Shown: positions 10,388 to 22,129 of the stretch, piece by piece | Layout: each line of letters begins with the position of its first letter | Numbering within the stretch: the first letter of the stretch is position 1 | Assembly (NCBI GenBank): GCA_036971615.1 | Contig: JAYKKR010000025.1 | Coordinates: 124,001-188,000 of the forward strand | Direction of reading: 5' to 3' | Length of the DNA: 64,000 nt | Source of the DNA: Amyloporia xantha | Lineage: Eukaryota; Basidiomycota; Agaricomycetes; Polyporales; Adustoporiaceae | Position numbers and translations under genes: made by a program | The notes under the pieces: model-generated | The model's input: only the letters and a program-made list of their open reading frames with translations | Databases searched by the model: none | Told to the model about the DNA's origin: nothing

Positions 10388-11112
10388 TTAGTCAATATAT
10401 ACTATAGTCTCCCCAAGGGATGCTATATATCTGGACTTCAACAAATTTCGACTTTTTGGCTGTTTCTGTATTGAGCCATGTACAACTAGATTAGAGTTTA
10501 TAAAAGAAGAGCTAATCCAGCTAGGTACATCGTGTATATCGGGGAAGTATGATCCCTGCATAGACCCCTTGGGAGGGTATGGGTCCACTATGACGACATG
10601 GCACTCTTCAAAGTGGTCAATGAGAGCGTGCAGGTCCGTGAGATTTAACCCGCAACACGTGTAGTCTCGGCACTTTGCATATTGTCAGCCCAAAAGAAAT
10701 ATCATGATGGTCATGTTAATGCTCACGAGCTCTTCCTGGCGCTCGAACATGTTAAGTGCATTTACAATTGACCCTTGATCACTCTCAATCGATGAGGACA
10801 TTTTGCCGAATTTGAACTCGTTCGGACTGAATGAGGGAAATGAGACGTCTTGTGAGTTATTGAAGTTGTGCAGAAATATGTCGCTGCTCACTCTATCAGG
10901 CCTAATAACTGTGCGGGCGAAGCTCCTGCGTAGAAATGGCTCCCGAATGAACTTCCTGCCTGCCACGATGCTGGCGAGCCGACGAGGCGGCGGGTGTAAG
11001 ATGCAGGGCTGAACGAACCATTCTGGCCGGTAAAAGAATCTGAGGCCATCGTGAAGTCGTCAATTTCGGGCGGCTGGAAAGTGATGGGTTGAGCCGCAGC
11101 TGCCATATTCAT
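10388..11112 (-). pseudogene. C2H2 zinc-finger protein (SFP1-like), truncated
   Basis: The gene starts with ATG at 11112 (MNMAAAAQPITFQPPEID). A conserved-looking segment RRLASIVAGRKFIREPF follows in another frame, so a frameshift lies near 10990-11010. The frame then reaches an exon end QEEL at 10727. A 54-nt intron (10726-10673: GTGAGC donor, CTGAC branch, AAAG acceptor) leads in phase to CRDYTCCGLNLTDLHALIDH, continuing HFEECH. This has the spaced Cys pair and His pair of a C2H2 finger of the fungal SFP1 type (nutrient-responsive transcription factors). The protein then runs into unrelated sequence and stops at 10388 next to a SINE; a second finger and C-terminus are missing. The finger and intron are clear; the SFP1 label is by recall. 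Confidence 0.6.
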
Positions 11113-11786
11113 GTCGGACGAGAAGGCCAGTGTGTCTGAAGCGATCGTAAAAGATTGATTGAGCTATAGACAGGGGAACGATGCTGGTGTCTGGTAGTCA
11201 ATTAGTGATCGTCGTCGAAGGCATGGACTAAAGAGAGGGGTGAGTGAGTGATGGAGGCTCGGGTAATATGCCGCAACAGCGTCGGCTAGTATTCAACGCT
11301 TTCCGTCCTCTTCCAACATTCTCCGGTCCTCCTGTGTGTACGCTAACCTCCCTCACTCGCCCTCTCCAACCTTTCAGCCATGCCGACCCCTTCAACCCAT
11401 GCCCACTGTAGAGTCTCTGGAGCAGCCAGGCACGTCTATTCGGACGAGAACGACGGACAACCGTAGGTGCCGGGAGTCGCCGTTGCCCTTATACATCGAG
11501 CGAGAGCGATCGGACGTGCACTGACGTGAGCAGCGCCATGGTGAGCCCAAATTCTGCTTACAAGTCCCACCGTCCACGGATAGCATTGATAATATAGATA
11601 TATTCATATCTATCTATGTAGATAACGAGGCACCGGATGCCCACGCCCAGAACATTTCTAAGCAAGATGTCCGAGGCCCTGCCCGGCCCATAATCATTGA
11701 GCGACGATCGTCGCTCCCGTCCATGAGAGACTGGCTGCAGAGCCTCTGCCCATGAGCTGTGTGAGAGAACGACAGTGTGAGCAGAT
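11113..11786. other. Intergenic stretch with possible plus-strand exons
   Basis: This lies between the C2H2 gene start and element B. A plus-strand frame at about 11534-11755 is open for some 70 codons (it includes ISKQDVRGPARPIIIERR and ends SLCP), preceded by a possible 71-nt intron (GTAGGT to CTGACGTGAGCAG, 11463-11533). The phase does not fit a single ATG-started model, and I recognise no family. Treat it as unassigned sequence. Confidence 0.25.
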
Positions 11787-13770
11787 CATCAGGAAAAACA
11801 CTTTTTCTCTGAGGTAACCTAGGGTGCTCTGAGATATATGAGATTTCCCAGAGTAGCTCAGGTTATCTCAGAGCATCTCAGGTAAACCTGAGTTTCTCTG
11901 AGATATTTTAGATTTCTCAGAGCATCCTAGGCTAGCTTGTGTTTCTTTGTGAGACAGTAGTATATTTATAAAGCTATAATACATTATTTCTGAACAGTAT
12001 AATATGCAAATAGATTGTTTTCTCACTTGTTTGCATAATAAATTGCTGGCATCTCTGATATGCATTATTTGAGCTATATTTTATACTGGCTATGAAATAG
12101 CTATAGTATCCTACTACTTACTATCATTCTATTCACTTTATAGGTTTTATTAGAATGATTTAAGTTAAATACATGTGAAGGCGATCTGTCGTACTGGCTA
12201 AAATGGAGATACTGAAATAAGAAATGTACATTCATACAGAATTAGCACAAAGAGCTGCTGAATAGCAGGAATATAGTGGTGAGAGAAAGAAGAAAGAGCA
12301 TACTTGTATCAGAAAGGAGCAAAAGTAGGGATATAATACGTGTACTCACCTCTGTGCAGCTACAGTCATCTCCTCTCCTTCATTCATATTCACTCCATAC
12401 ATCCACAAGGTCTTCCTTTCACTGACGGTTAACAGTCAAAAGTCAGAGGTCAAAGGTAAAAGGTCAAACAGAGTAAGACACATCTCAGAATTGAGAATCT
12501 GGACTCTTGCCAATGAAAGAGACTGTAACTAGATAAATGGGGAGGTAAAGGAGTGTTAGATAGTTGAATAATGTGATATATCAGTGCAGGAATAGATAGA
12601 GAAGGACGCACATGAGGAATGGGAGCATGAGGAGGAGGTCGTTCAACATGCAACCATAGAACGAAAACCACTGGATGCGGACCCACCAATGTATATATCG
12701 TCGGAAAGCCTGCAATTAGGGATTTCATTCTATCCAACAATCAAAGAAAACCGTCCATGGGTTCCTGAGATATGGACAAGACGAGGTTTTTGATGAAAAA
12801 GAGAAATAGAGGAGGAAGGAGTGGACGGATTTGGATGAGCAAGGGCTCGTCTGGAAGGGCTTGACAATGCGAATAGAATGGTGTAAAAGCGAAGGGATAA
12901 CTCACATTGGATCCCCAGATATCTCCCAATCAAAATCGCAAAAAGCGCCCATTCCATCCAAGACCCTTCAATATCTCCCAGAACTCCTTCATACCTTCAC
13001 AGAATAGGCTGGGACAGCCCTGAGACTCTTCTCCAAGAGTGGAGAATAAGGAAGAGAGAAGGAGGACTCACATGAGTTACCAGATAGTGCAGAGCAGGGA
13101 CAGAACAACCGTCTAAGCTCAGTCAAGTCCCAGTGAACTAGACAAACCCCAAAGCCACAGGTACTAAGATAGAGTCCCTAGTCACAGTATTTTAGATCCA
13201 AGATAGTAGAGTTAATAGATATCAAGAAGTAGCAGCTAGGAGGAACAGCTGAGGAGAACTTGAAGGGCAAATGCGCCCAAGTCCCTGCTAACCCTAAACC
13301 TGGGTTCCCAAAGCAGGTGTCAGTCTGCCGCGTCAAACTCTGACCAAATTCAGCAGTCATGGTCGTTCCTTCTCTTCTTCCTCAACAACCACTCTGCTTC
13401 ATCTCCTTCCTTGCCACTTCGCATTTCTGCTTGGTTTCTGTTCACTCATTGATTGTTCTTCTCATCTCTGGGCTAGTATATCTGGTGACTTCTAATCTGT
13501 GGCCGTCTCTCTGGCTGGATTTGCCTCAGGTATGGTGATGTGCTGGCAGAGCATATGGGTCGTTAGAAATTGTGGACACAGGTAAGTACATATCTTCTTC
13601 CTATTCTTATTTGTATCTATGAATAACTAACACTATTTCTATCTCTAATCACAATCCAAATCACCAACATTGAAGGTTGGCTGTTGGCTGTCATCATGCG
13701 ACAGCAAAGCAATGTAAGTTTGTCCATAATACCCTTTCAGGCTGACGTGTCCATTACATTTAATAGATAT

Positions 13771-14007
13771 TGTTAGAGGGAGTGCTCGGACGCACAGATC
13801 ACGTGATTTAGGCGCCCATACGTCGTACATAGCTGTGGTCTCTGCCTGTATCTATCCTTAATCCGTGCTATGAGTAGCCTTCGGTTTAGGTGTCGGTGTA
13901 TGTGTCGGGTTAGCTGTTTTGGCGCCTACTCTCCCTCCTGAGTTCCTAGGAGTATATCTGCTCTCTGAGCACCCCTTTGCGTCTGTGTTTCCTCTATTCG
14001 CGCGACA
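13771..14007 (+). repeat. 5' LTR of the TRIM
   Basis: 237 bp, TGTTAG...CGACA, followed directly by the primer binding site. It is flanked on the left by GATAT. Confidence 0.9.
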
Positions 14008-14019
14008 GGTTATGAGCCC
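14008..14019 (+). other. Primer binding site (initiator tRNA-Met half)
   Basis: GGTTATGAGCCC directly follows the 5' LTR. It is the same 12-mer as in the gag-only element and Copia-3, complementary to the initiator tRNA-Met anticodon arm. Confidence 0.85.
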
Positions 14020-14606
14020 CGCACTCTCTGGCTTCATCCACCTCGATCTGCGCATGCAACCACATCCATTCTTCATCTACACTATCTGGGCCTACCAACT
14101 CATCTGTCTATCCTTCGATCTGCTCGATCTGCGATGATCTGCCCATCCACTACACCATTCTTCGCCTGCGTCCTCCCCTCACTGTCCACACCTCAATTTT
14201 TGTGTTGGCGAATCTTGCTGTTCGAGTCAAGTCTCCGGCCTCGATCTTCTGCGTCATAAGCTGAGTGTAAGCCTCTAGCTGAGTTGCTGAGAGCATCTCC
14301 GGCTTCGTACCGTTGCATCACTGCGCCATGCTTCATCTCTACCTCTGTGAGTTCCCACATGAGCTTGATGGTGATGGAATGGGTTGGGTGGTCTGTTGGG
14401 AGTTGAGAGGACTGTTTGGATTGGGTGGGAGCATTTGTGGAGGAGCATTGAGGTTGTTGGATTGCTGGAAGGGTTCTGGTCTGGACGGTCATTGGATTCG
14501 GTGGGAGCATATTCTTCTTTGTTGTTTGGAGGATTGTATGTTTTCTTTTCTGTTGGTGGTTGTGAGGATTCCTTTTTCTGCTTCTGTGCATCCTCACAGG
14601 TGGGAG

Positions 14607-14843
14607 TGTTAGAGGGAGTGCTCGGACGCACAGATCACGTGATTTAGGCGCCCATACGTCGTACATAGCTGTGGTCTCTGCCTGTATCTATCCTTAATCC
14701 GTGCTATGAGTAGCCTTCGGTTTAGGTGTCGGTGTATGTGTCGGGTTAGCTGTTTTGGCGCCTACTCTCCCTCCTGAGTTCCTAGGAGTATATCTGCTCT
14801 CTGAGCACCCCTTTGCGTCTGTGTTTCCTCTATTCGCGCGACA
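14607..14843 (+). repeat. 3' LTR of the TRIM
   Basis: 237 bp, apparently identical to the 5' LTR, preceded by AGGTGGGAG and followed by GATAT. Confidence 0.9.
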
Positions 14844-15765
14844 GATATGACATGCACTGTGCATGAATGCATGCTTTTGTAAGGCTTGTAATGAATGGTG
14901 AGTTGTTGTCTATAATTTCAAACGTTGATGAGAATACATACTCCTAACATGTAAGTCGTTCATTTGCTTCTCATTTCTTAGCTGCTCTAAATTATTGTAT
15001 CTACAGACTTGTGCGACATGATAAAAACTGATTCTGATTGTGACAATGTCAGGTAAGTTGTTCACTTCTATCTCAATTCCTTTGTTGATCGCTTTGTTGA
15101 TTCTTAGAGTATTATTGCCCATGCTATTCGGCTTCAGTTTACTGTGAAAATACTACTTATGTAAGTACCTTGTCTTGCTCCTTCAACTAATTGGACTTTA
15201 CCTGAATTCTTCTATTAGATTCTCTTATATTTTGGCCACACAACAAAATATCTTCATAGATCTTGTGTACGTCTTTTAGCTTTGCATTTTATATTACTGT
15301 ATACTGAATAATACCATTAGTTTGGTGATGTGGAGATTTCTGTCTTGAGCTATCTTATTGGACGTAATCATTATGGCTGCTAGTATTAAATTATCTTTAG
15401 CATGTATATTATTTGTGAATATACTGCTATGTTCTATTATAATACTGTAACCTTGAGAGTGCTCTGATACAAACTATAATTAGGTGTGAGAGACGACAAA
15501 AGACTACATAGAGTCATCTAAGAGTACTCTCAGGCTACTCTCAGGTTACTCTGAGTTACTCTGAGAAAAAATTCTCATGTCGACGTAGTTTGAGAGCACT
15601 CTGGCTACTCTGAGTACTTTGAATACTCTGAAGTCTCTAGGATGCTCTTGGATGCTCTTAAAGCAGCCTGGGACTAATATGGTTTTTCCTGATGATTCTC
15701 CAGGACGAGATGGCTGCAGACCAGTTCTTGGTGAACCCGGATGGCGCAGTCACCTCATCCCTGCT

Positions 15766-16480
15766 ACTGGCACTTTCCAAAAAAGGAAATATTGCCATAT
15801 ATGGTATAAATGAAAGTCGTAGAGCAGCATCCAAATATCCCAGATACATTTTTTCAGACCCCTAGCTTGCCCAATTAAGCCAGAAAATGCAAAATACTGA
15901 TTCAAACGCGACGATATGAAAATCTAACCACCCCCAAAATCATCATTATTGATGTGCCAGCCCCAAATGAACCATTACCATATTGGGAATGACCCATTCA
16001 AATGCTTTCTAATGGTATATAATACCCCTACATTTTATTGCATATTTGTATTGCCCCATTCAAATGGATCCCAATGATATATGACAATCTATATTGAATA
16101 TTACCATATTTGGAATGGCCCATTCAAATGAATTCTAATGGTGTATATACTGGCTATTACCATATTTGGAATGGCCCATTCAAGCGGATTCTAATGATAT
16201 ATAACAACCCTGTATTGGATACTACCATATTTGGATTGGCAGAAATAAGCGGATTTTAATGATATATCGCCTATACAGCAGGAACATATGATTATATTTA
16301 TCACAAGCTTGCCCAGTATTTAACTGAAATTGTCAAAAATGCGGATTTACAAAATAGGCCTTTGTTGTACAAGCCTGGCCACCATTGTGGATTGTACAAC
16401 ACCTGGCCTGATTGTATTACAAGAACCTGGCCTGGTTGTGCACAAGCACAATCCCAGGTACCTGGGCAATTGTAATACAA
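15766..16480 (+). mobile_element. Element E, copy 1
   Basis: About 715 bp, noncoding, also present inverted at 35872-36577. One end begins ACTGGCACTTTCC followed by a palindromic GCCATATATGGTATAAATG; the other ends in CAATTGTAATACAA. The interior repeats the motif TTGGAATGGCCCATTCAA with small changes several times. It sits in the gene remnant 15695-19233. Target duplications could not be fixed. Confidence 0.7.
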
Positions 16481-17024
16481 AATTGGATACTACAGCTGGT
16501 ACTCTGCACCGCGCTTCTTTGACGGTGGCACGTCTTTCCCACCATCTCTCCTCACCTTCTGACTCTGAGTTTTGGCAGCAGCATTGTCAACGCCAGTTGT
16601 CGAGGACTGCTGGCGAACTGCAAGGATGGCTTGCCAGGCACTAGGAACAAGTTTCTTCTTTTTGACTACTGGTTCCTCCTCTGCCGGTTCTTCCTCCGCC
16701 AGCTCAATCTCTGTGAGTTCAGATCCCAAATCGAATGGCTTGTCACCCATGGCATCGTCCTCACTTTCAGAGACGACGGCCTTCCGCTTGCGTTTCTTCG
16801 TGTCATCTTCAAGGACATTAGATGATGCATAGGTACAATGAAGCGGTGGGCTGGAACACTGACCAGATGGCACCTTGGGAGCAGTAGGCTTCTTCACCTG
16901 CTGCGCCTCAGTTTCTTCATCGCGAGCAGCCATCTTGTCCTCGAGGTTGGCGACACGGCACGTCGTTGCATTCTTTTTCTCTTCATCTCTCGCTTTTTTC
17001 TCTTCCGCTTCTTCCTTACAGCTG

Positions 17025-19125
17025 CTTATGTACTAATGATGCACCAACATGTTGGGTAGGCCCAAACGTGGTTATGCACCAGGCAGTGCATTGGCCTGGC
17101 TGTTGGTGCATCAGGTGCTAGGGGCCAAATAGGGCAGGTGTAGTGTGACAGTAGCTGGTGTCGTATGGCTTATAAATCAGGCCAAAAGCGGAAATATACA
17201 TTAAATCTATAGCAGATGTGTATAATTCAAACTCAGCCAGTATGTAAGCATCCAAATAAGGAAGGTGGGCATGTATGGGCTCATTTTGATGCTTGTAATG
17301 GTGGCTATTAGAATCTGCTGCTTGTAATGGATTCTAATGAAACATATTACTATTGTATACCATTAGAATGCTTACAAATGGGGCTATTCAAATATTGTAA
17401 TGAGAATTGTATTGATCTAGGCTGGTAGAAGCTTGTATTGAATGCCACTGTTATATACTGTTACAATGCTTATACATGGAGCTATTCAAATATTGTAATA
17501 CAAATTGTATTGGTCTGGGCTAATAAAATTTGTATTGGATGTATGCTTGTTACATATCAGTAAAAAGCCAAAAAAGTGGCAATTCCCAAAATGGGATTGA
17601 CAAGTACATCTGCTTGTAGGCAAATGTGGATTTCATATGTTGGCTTTGTATGCTTGTATTCCTGGGCCTCTAGGCCTTTCCACTGACCACACAGCCAATA
17701 TAGAGCAATACAGATGCTGTATAACCATTTTCAGCCAAAATGATTTTCATACGCACCACGTCTGAAAACATATTTTGTGTTTTTTGGCTCAAGTAAGCAA
17801 GCTATGGTGCTCAAACAAATTTTCCCATATCACTGGAGTGATGGTCTATTTAATTTTCATTTATACCATATATGGTAATTTTCACTTTTGACAAACACTC
17901 TCCGTGCCCACAGGGTATATAAGTATACAGGACAGACATACAGAGTGTGTAACAGTCATCGAACTATGTCTAGATAAGTCTGTAACATGTGTCTGACATG
18001 AGTCTTACATGAGTCTTACATTGGTCTTACATGAATGTTCATGTTTCACCACCCTGGTTATGCTAGTGTACGCACTTCAGTCACTCATATCCTAGTATCA
18101 ATGAACACTCAAACCAGTATATACTCAATGTGTACAAAGTGATTGAATGAGCTATGTATGTAGTTGCTGTTGTGAAAGACTGACCACTGTTGAAGTGCAC
18201 ACAGAACAAGAGTGGTGAAACAAACTTGTGTAAGACTCATGTAAGACCAATGTAAGACCAATGTAAGACTCATGCCAAACACATATTGCAGACTTATCTA
18301 GACATAGTTTGACTTTTACACCCTCTGTATGTCTGCTCTATGTATCTATATACCCTGTGGGCCTGGAGAGTGTTTCCCAAAAGTGAAAATTACCATATAT
18401 GGTATAAATGAAAGTCGTAGACAATCACTCCAGTGGTATGGGAAAATTTGTTTGAGCACCATAGCTTGCTTACTTGAGCCAAAAAACACAAAATATGTTT
18501 TCAGACGCGGTGCGTATGAAAATCATTTTGGCTGAAAATGGTTATACAGCATCTGTATTGCTCTATATTGGCTGTGTGGTCAGTGAAAAGGCTCACAAGC
18601 CCAGGATTACAAGCATACAAGCATACAAGGCCAATATGTGAAATTCACATTCACCTGTACCTGTCAATCCCATTTTTTTGAATTTTATTGATATATAACA
18701 AGCATACATCCAATACAAATTTTATTAGCCCAGACCAATACAAATTTCATTACAATATTTGAATAGCCCCATTTGTAAGCATTCTAATGGTATACAATAG
18801 TAATATGTTTCATTAGAATCCATTACAAGCAGCAGATTCTAATAGCCACCATTACAAGCATCAAAATGAGCCTATACATGCCCACCTTCCTTATTTGGAT
18901 GCTTACATACTGGCTGAGTTTGAATTATACACATCTGCTATAGATTTAATGTATATTTCCGCTTTTGGCCTGATTTATAAGCCATACGACACCAGCTACT
19001 GTCACACTACACCTGCCCTATTTGGCCCCTAGCACCTGATGCACCAACAGCCAGGCCAATGCGCTGCCTGGTGCATAACCGCGTTTGGGCCTACCCAACA
19101 TGTTGGTGCATCAGGTCTACATAAG
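17025..19125. mobile_element. Foldback element F (about 1-kb inverted arms)
   Basis: The left arm (about 17025-18050) and the right arm (about 18215-19125) are inverted copies of each other over roughly 0.9-1 kb, with a 160-bp spacer. The ends share CTTATGTA, a 4-nt mismatch, then TGATGCACCAACATG. The arms contain a smaller inverted pair TGATGCACCAAC...GTTGGTGCATCA at 17037-17113 and its mirror. Each arm also has direct repeats of GTCTTACATGAG-type words near the spacer. No coding frame. Internal blocks (ACCATATATGGTATAAATGAAAGT) are shared with element E, so E and F are related. Confidence 0.8.
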
Positions 19126-19264
19126 TTGGTGTTCCTTAGCCGCTGCAATTTCGGCTTTGGAACATCGAGTACTGGCAGCATCAACCTTCCCAGGACGCTT
19201 GTCAGCATTTGAGGCACGAGTCTTCAAACGCATGGCTGAGCTGTGAGAAACTGAGGTGTATAGA

Positions 19265-19326
19265 GACGTGGACTGCAGTGGACAGAGTCGTGGACTGCGG
19301 TGGACAGAGTCGTGGACTGCGGTTGA
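19265..19326. repeat. Short tandem repeat, 22-bp unit
   Basis: Nearly three copies of GTGGACTGCGGTGGACAGAG-like sequence lie just upstream of the gene remnant start. Confidence 0.6.
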
Positions 19327-19602
19327 AGGTGGTTGACGTTGAAGAACGAAGTGTTTCAGGTCCAAGTCCAATTTGTTGCTAACGTGATTGGAGCAAGGCG
19401 CTCAAACGGCGAACTCTCTTTCCGTCAGGTTGTCCCAGGACTCCCAGCAAAATTGGGCTAAGGTGTGCTGGTTTTTCTAAAAATCTTTTTTTCACCAGAT
19501 TTATCATAATTTCGACGTTACGAAGCAGCCTATCGGGCAACGGCATAAGGCTCCTCTCAGCCGGAGTGCATCTCCCCTTGTCCCTTCATACCCCACACTG
19601 CG

Positions 19603-19899
19603 ATGAATCCAGCCCCTCCTCCACCTGCTCCGAGCCGCAAGAAACTTCGCTGGCCCTGTACTGCTCCTGGCTGCAACCGCTGGCTGAAGAACCCTGGCAG
19701 ACTTAGGAAACATCTCCGGACACAACATCCGAATCTCAGCTCACAGTTATCACCCGCACACCCACAACCAATACCAGTTCAACTCCGTCATCGACGTGCC
19801 CACTCTGCCAGGATTCCCATCTCGCCTCTCGCAAGCCCCTTGCAACAATATTCCAGCGCCACCTCTCAACAATGTCTTGACGTTGACCCTCGACTTTGA
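19603..19899 (+). CDS. Small C2H2 zinc-finger reading frame
   Basis: The 98-codon frame starts MNPAPPPPAPSRKKLRWP and carries one C2H2 finger at residues 19-42: CTAPGCNRWLKNPGRLRKH with the second His in RTQH (C-X4-C-X12-H-X4-H). Such a single N-terminal finger before a Pro-rich stretch is typical of Plavaka-type (CACTA-like) fungal transposases, but nothing recognisable follows. It may be the first exon of a decayed transposase gene. A TATA-poor, AT-rich tract with TTTTTCTAAAAATC lies about 120 bp upstream. Confidence 0.45.
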   Translation: MNPAPPPPAPSRKKLRWPCTAPGCNRWLKNPGRLRKHLRTQHPNLSSQLSPAHPQPIPVQLRHRRAHSARIPISPLASPLQQYSSATSQQCLDVDPRL

Positions 19900-20885
19900 T
19901 GCTCTCGTGCAGTGCGGACACAGCAGGCCAATGTTCCACGCTCACTTGCATTCTTCTCTGAGCTCACGCTGACCAATCTCAGTGTTACACTGGTGACTAG
20001 GCGCAGCGGTGCATTGTGGCTAATGTCACTGCAGTGCGACCGAGCATGGCAGGTGAATCCGTTATCAGGCTTCCTTGCTCACTTGTCCTATCTACAGTAT
20101 CTCCCTATGCCCACGCGTTGCAGCTGTGGTCTCCCGCATGAGCCCGCTTTCCCTCCCAACCCTGTCCGGACATGGCCTGCTACATAGGCCTCCATCTTTC
20201 ACTTGCGACTGTGTCCCGCACTACCCCATCTATTAACTTGCGTGTTGTGCGCTTGCTCACACTATCTACAGGGACAGATCGTGCATGTTCACTTGGTCTT
20301 GTCCTCATCTGTCTGCTGCCTTTTTGTGTTGCCTTTCCGCAGACTCTGCACTTCAAATGCTCCACTCCCTGCTGCTTCTTCTCCCAGCCTCATACATCCC
20401 GCTTATGTCTCTTTCAGCGCAGTGCACTATTAATATTCCTGTGCTATCTAGATCTGCCTCACTATGGACACACTCTGTGCCGGACCACTCAAGATGCATA
20501 TTTACTCATCGGATGTATACTTGTCAGTCAGCAGAGTTGTGCGTCCATTGACGGCGAGTCCAACGCCTACAAGGGAAGGTGCCGGCTCACTGTCAGCTTA
20601 TGAGCTCCAGATGGTACGGGGCACCAAGGGTCTGTTGTGCAGCGTCACGTCCGCTTCGCTTCACCAATGTACAGTACATATCAGATATATTTATGGTAGT
20701 TATTGTTAATCCGGCTCTTACAATTAACCAAATGAACTTATATATTATAACAGGATTAGCGGTGCGCTGTGGGTATGTACCTGCACAGCTCATTCAGTGG
20801 TGTCGCTGAGTTCATCACGTCTTCAACAATTGACTCCTCTGATCAGTGTTGCTCAATGCGCTGGGAATCCCACTGCCGGCGTATA
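19900..20885. other. Stretch with no recognisable gene
   Basis: About 1 kb of balanced composition with many short overlapping frames, none resembling a protein I recognise. It could be the decayed continuation of the zinc-finger gene. Confidence 0.4.
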
Positions 20886-20889
20886 TCAT

Positions 20890-21850
20890 CTTTCTCAAAT
20901 AATAATAAGGGTTATCAATCTCATTAACTAGCAGAAAAATCGGGTCAGGAAGTCCATTTCTTAACATGTGTTAAGATAATCACAGGTTTATCTCCATGGT
21001 TAACTTAGGATTATCTCTACAGTTTACCATCATGTTTATCTCTATTGTTAACCTTGGATTATCTGTACAGTTTACCATCAGGTTCAATTGTTAACCTAAG
21101 ATTATCACTCCAGTTTACCATCAGGTTCATGGTAACTTAACCCTATCATAAACATAACAGTTGGTCATCACATGCATCATAACTTAACCATTTCATAAAC
21201 ATCATTCACTGATTCATATATAATGGTCATCCTTTTCTAACTTTCAAGTTTAACTCAGACATTCTGATTATCACATCCTTAATCACCAGTTCAACTCCAG
21301 GTAACCTCAGTCCAAAACCAGAAATGCTAATTAACTGCACTGACTAGATGATTAATGTAAGTCCACAAAGTCAATCATTAGTTAATGAAAGTCAACAGTC
21401 AAGTCTAAAACAAGTTAAAGAAAGTGAACAGTCAAGTCCAACAATGAACACTAGTTAACCACACTGGCCAAATGATTAACATAAGTCCACAATGATCAAT
21501 AGTAGTTAATGAAAGTGAACAATCAACATTAGTTAATGAACACGAACAATACAATAAACATTAGTTAATGAACACGAACAGTTAATTCAAGTCCAAAACA
21601 ATAAACCACTGTTAACTCAAGCAGGTAGATGATTAACAGAAGTCTGCAGTGATAAACGAAAGTGTATGGTTAAACATTGTCCAAAACAATGAACCCTAGT
21701 TAGAAAACTGCACTGATGATTAACATCAGTCCGCAACCAGTTAACGAAAGTGGATGTTTAACTTAAACCCCACACAGTGAACCATAGTTCACGCAAGCCG
21801 GAGATGATTAACCTAAAGCCGCAACGATAAACGTCAGCTAACAATAATCC
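20890..21850. repeat. Degenerate GTTAAC/GTTAATGAA repeat region
   Basis: Nearly 1 kb is made of loosely repeated words. GTTAACCTTGGATTATC and CAGTTTACCATCA dominate in the first third; AGTTAATGAAAGTGAACA and GATTAACATAAGTCCACA dominate later. No single period fits throughout, so this is an old, diverged satellite or the body of a noncoding repeat. No gene is present. Confidence 0.65.
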
Positions 21851-21894
21851 TTATGTCCTTCAGCCTCCACATGAGCCCCGAGCTACAGGTTGCC

Positions 21895-21947
21895 CTCTGC
21901 TGGTCGGTGCTCTTCCGGATTGCCCTCTGCTGGTCGGTGCTCTCCCG
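21895..21947. repeat. Two tandem copies of a 27-bp unit
   Basis: The unit GATTGCCCTCTGCTGGTCGG followed by TGCTCT and one or two more bases occurs twice in a row at the border of the GTTAAC region. The first copy has GGTTGCCC in place of GATTGCCC. Confidence 0.6.
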
Positions 21948-22129
21948 CATTTCTCGGTAACTGCAGAGCTGCTGAACTACCATCAGCATGTCAATCCATA
22001 CACAGCACACCTGACCTACCGTAGCTTTCTCCCTTCATCCTCCACTATCAGCCCTTCATCCTCCTTCCGTGCACGCTTTCGCAAGCGAGTTGATATCCCC
22101 TCCTCATTCCTACCCCCTGTGTCTTCATC

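Larger units (their letters stand above)
13771..14843 (+). mobile_element. TRIM-type LTR element nested in element B
   Basis: Two 237-bp direct repeats (13771-14007 and 14607-14843) start TGTTAGAGGG and end GCGCGACA. They flank a 599-bp interior and are bordered by the 5-bp duplication GATAT. The interior opens with the primer binding site GGTTATGAGCCC and ends with the purine tract AGGTGGGAG. It has no convincing gene in the sense direction. Elements A and C keep the empty site (one GATAT), which proves the insertion. The two LTRs look identical by eye, so the insertion is recent. Confidence 0.92.
11787..15694 (-). mobile_element. CATCAGG-family element B (carries a nested TRIM)
   Basis: The termini are CATCAGGAAAAAC and its inverse, with AT flanking on both sides as a 2-bp duplication. 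It is a diverged copy of element A in the opposite orientation: the same subterminal repeats, the same internal blocks (for example TTGTCCATATCTCAGGAACC) and the same order. The extra length is the TRIM at 13771-14843 plus its 5-bp duplicate. It is inserted in the gene remnant 15695-19233, or in sequence next to it. No transposase frame is seen. Confidence 0.85.
15695..19233 (-). pseudogene. Agaricomycete hypothetical gene, in three pieces
   Basis: Read on the minus strand, the pieces are 19233-19126 (MRLKTRASNADKRPGKV, then SKAEIAAAKEH), 17024-16481 (KKARDEEKKNATT, then VANLEDKMAARDEE, then a Lys-, Glu- and Ser-rich stretch), and 15765-15695 (TAPSGFTKNWSAAISSW). They are separated by elements F and E1, with B at the 3' side. 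The order and wording match the N-terminal part of a very common agaricomycete family in which a basic RASNADKHPG-type start and a VAxLEDEMA helix precede a DUF6532-type domain; that domain itself is not seen. The recognition is from memory and the last piece is the weakest. The molecular role of the family is unknown to me. Confidence 0.5.

Noticed and set aside
14275..14666. Minus-strand frames of 118 and 157 codons in the TRIM
   Set aside because: They are antisense to the element, cross an LTR boundary and show low-complexity composition with no known domain.
15619..15813. Plus-strand frame across the right border of element B (QDEMAADQFLVNPDGAVTSS)
   Set aside because: It is open across the restored insertion site, but the minus-strand reading fits a known family better and the plus frame has no recognised homologue. 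Not excluded entirely.
20172..20603. A 143-codon Cys- and Leu-rich frame that might be a membrane protein
   Set aside because: No ATG context, intron logic or known family. Overlapping frames in the same stretch look equally plausible, so it is likely chance.
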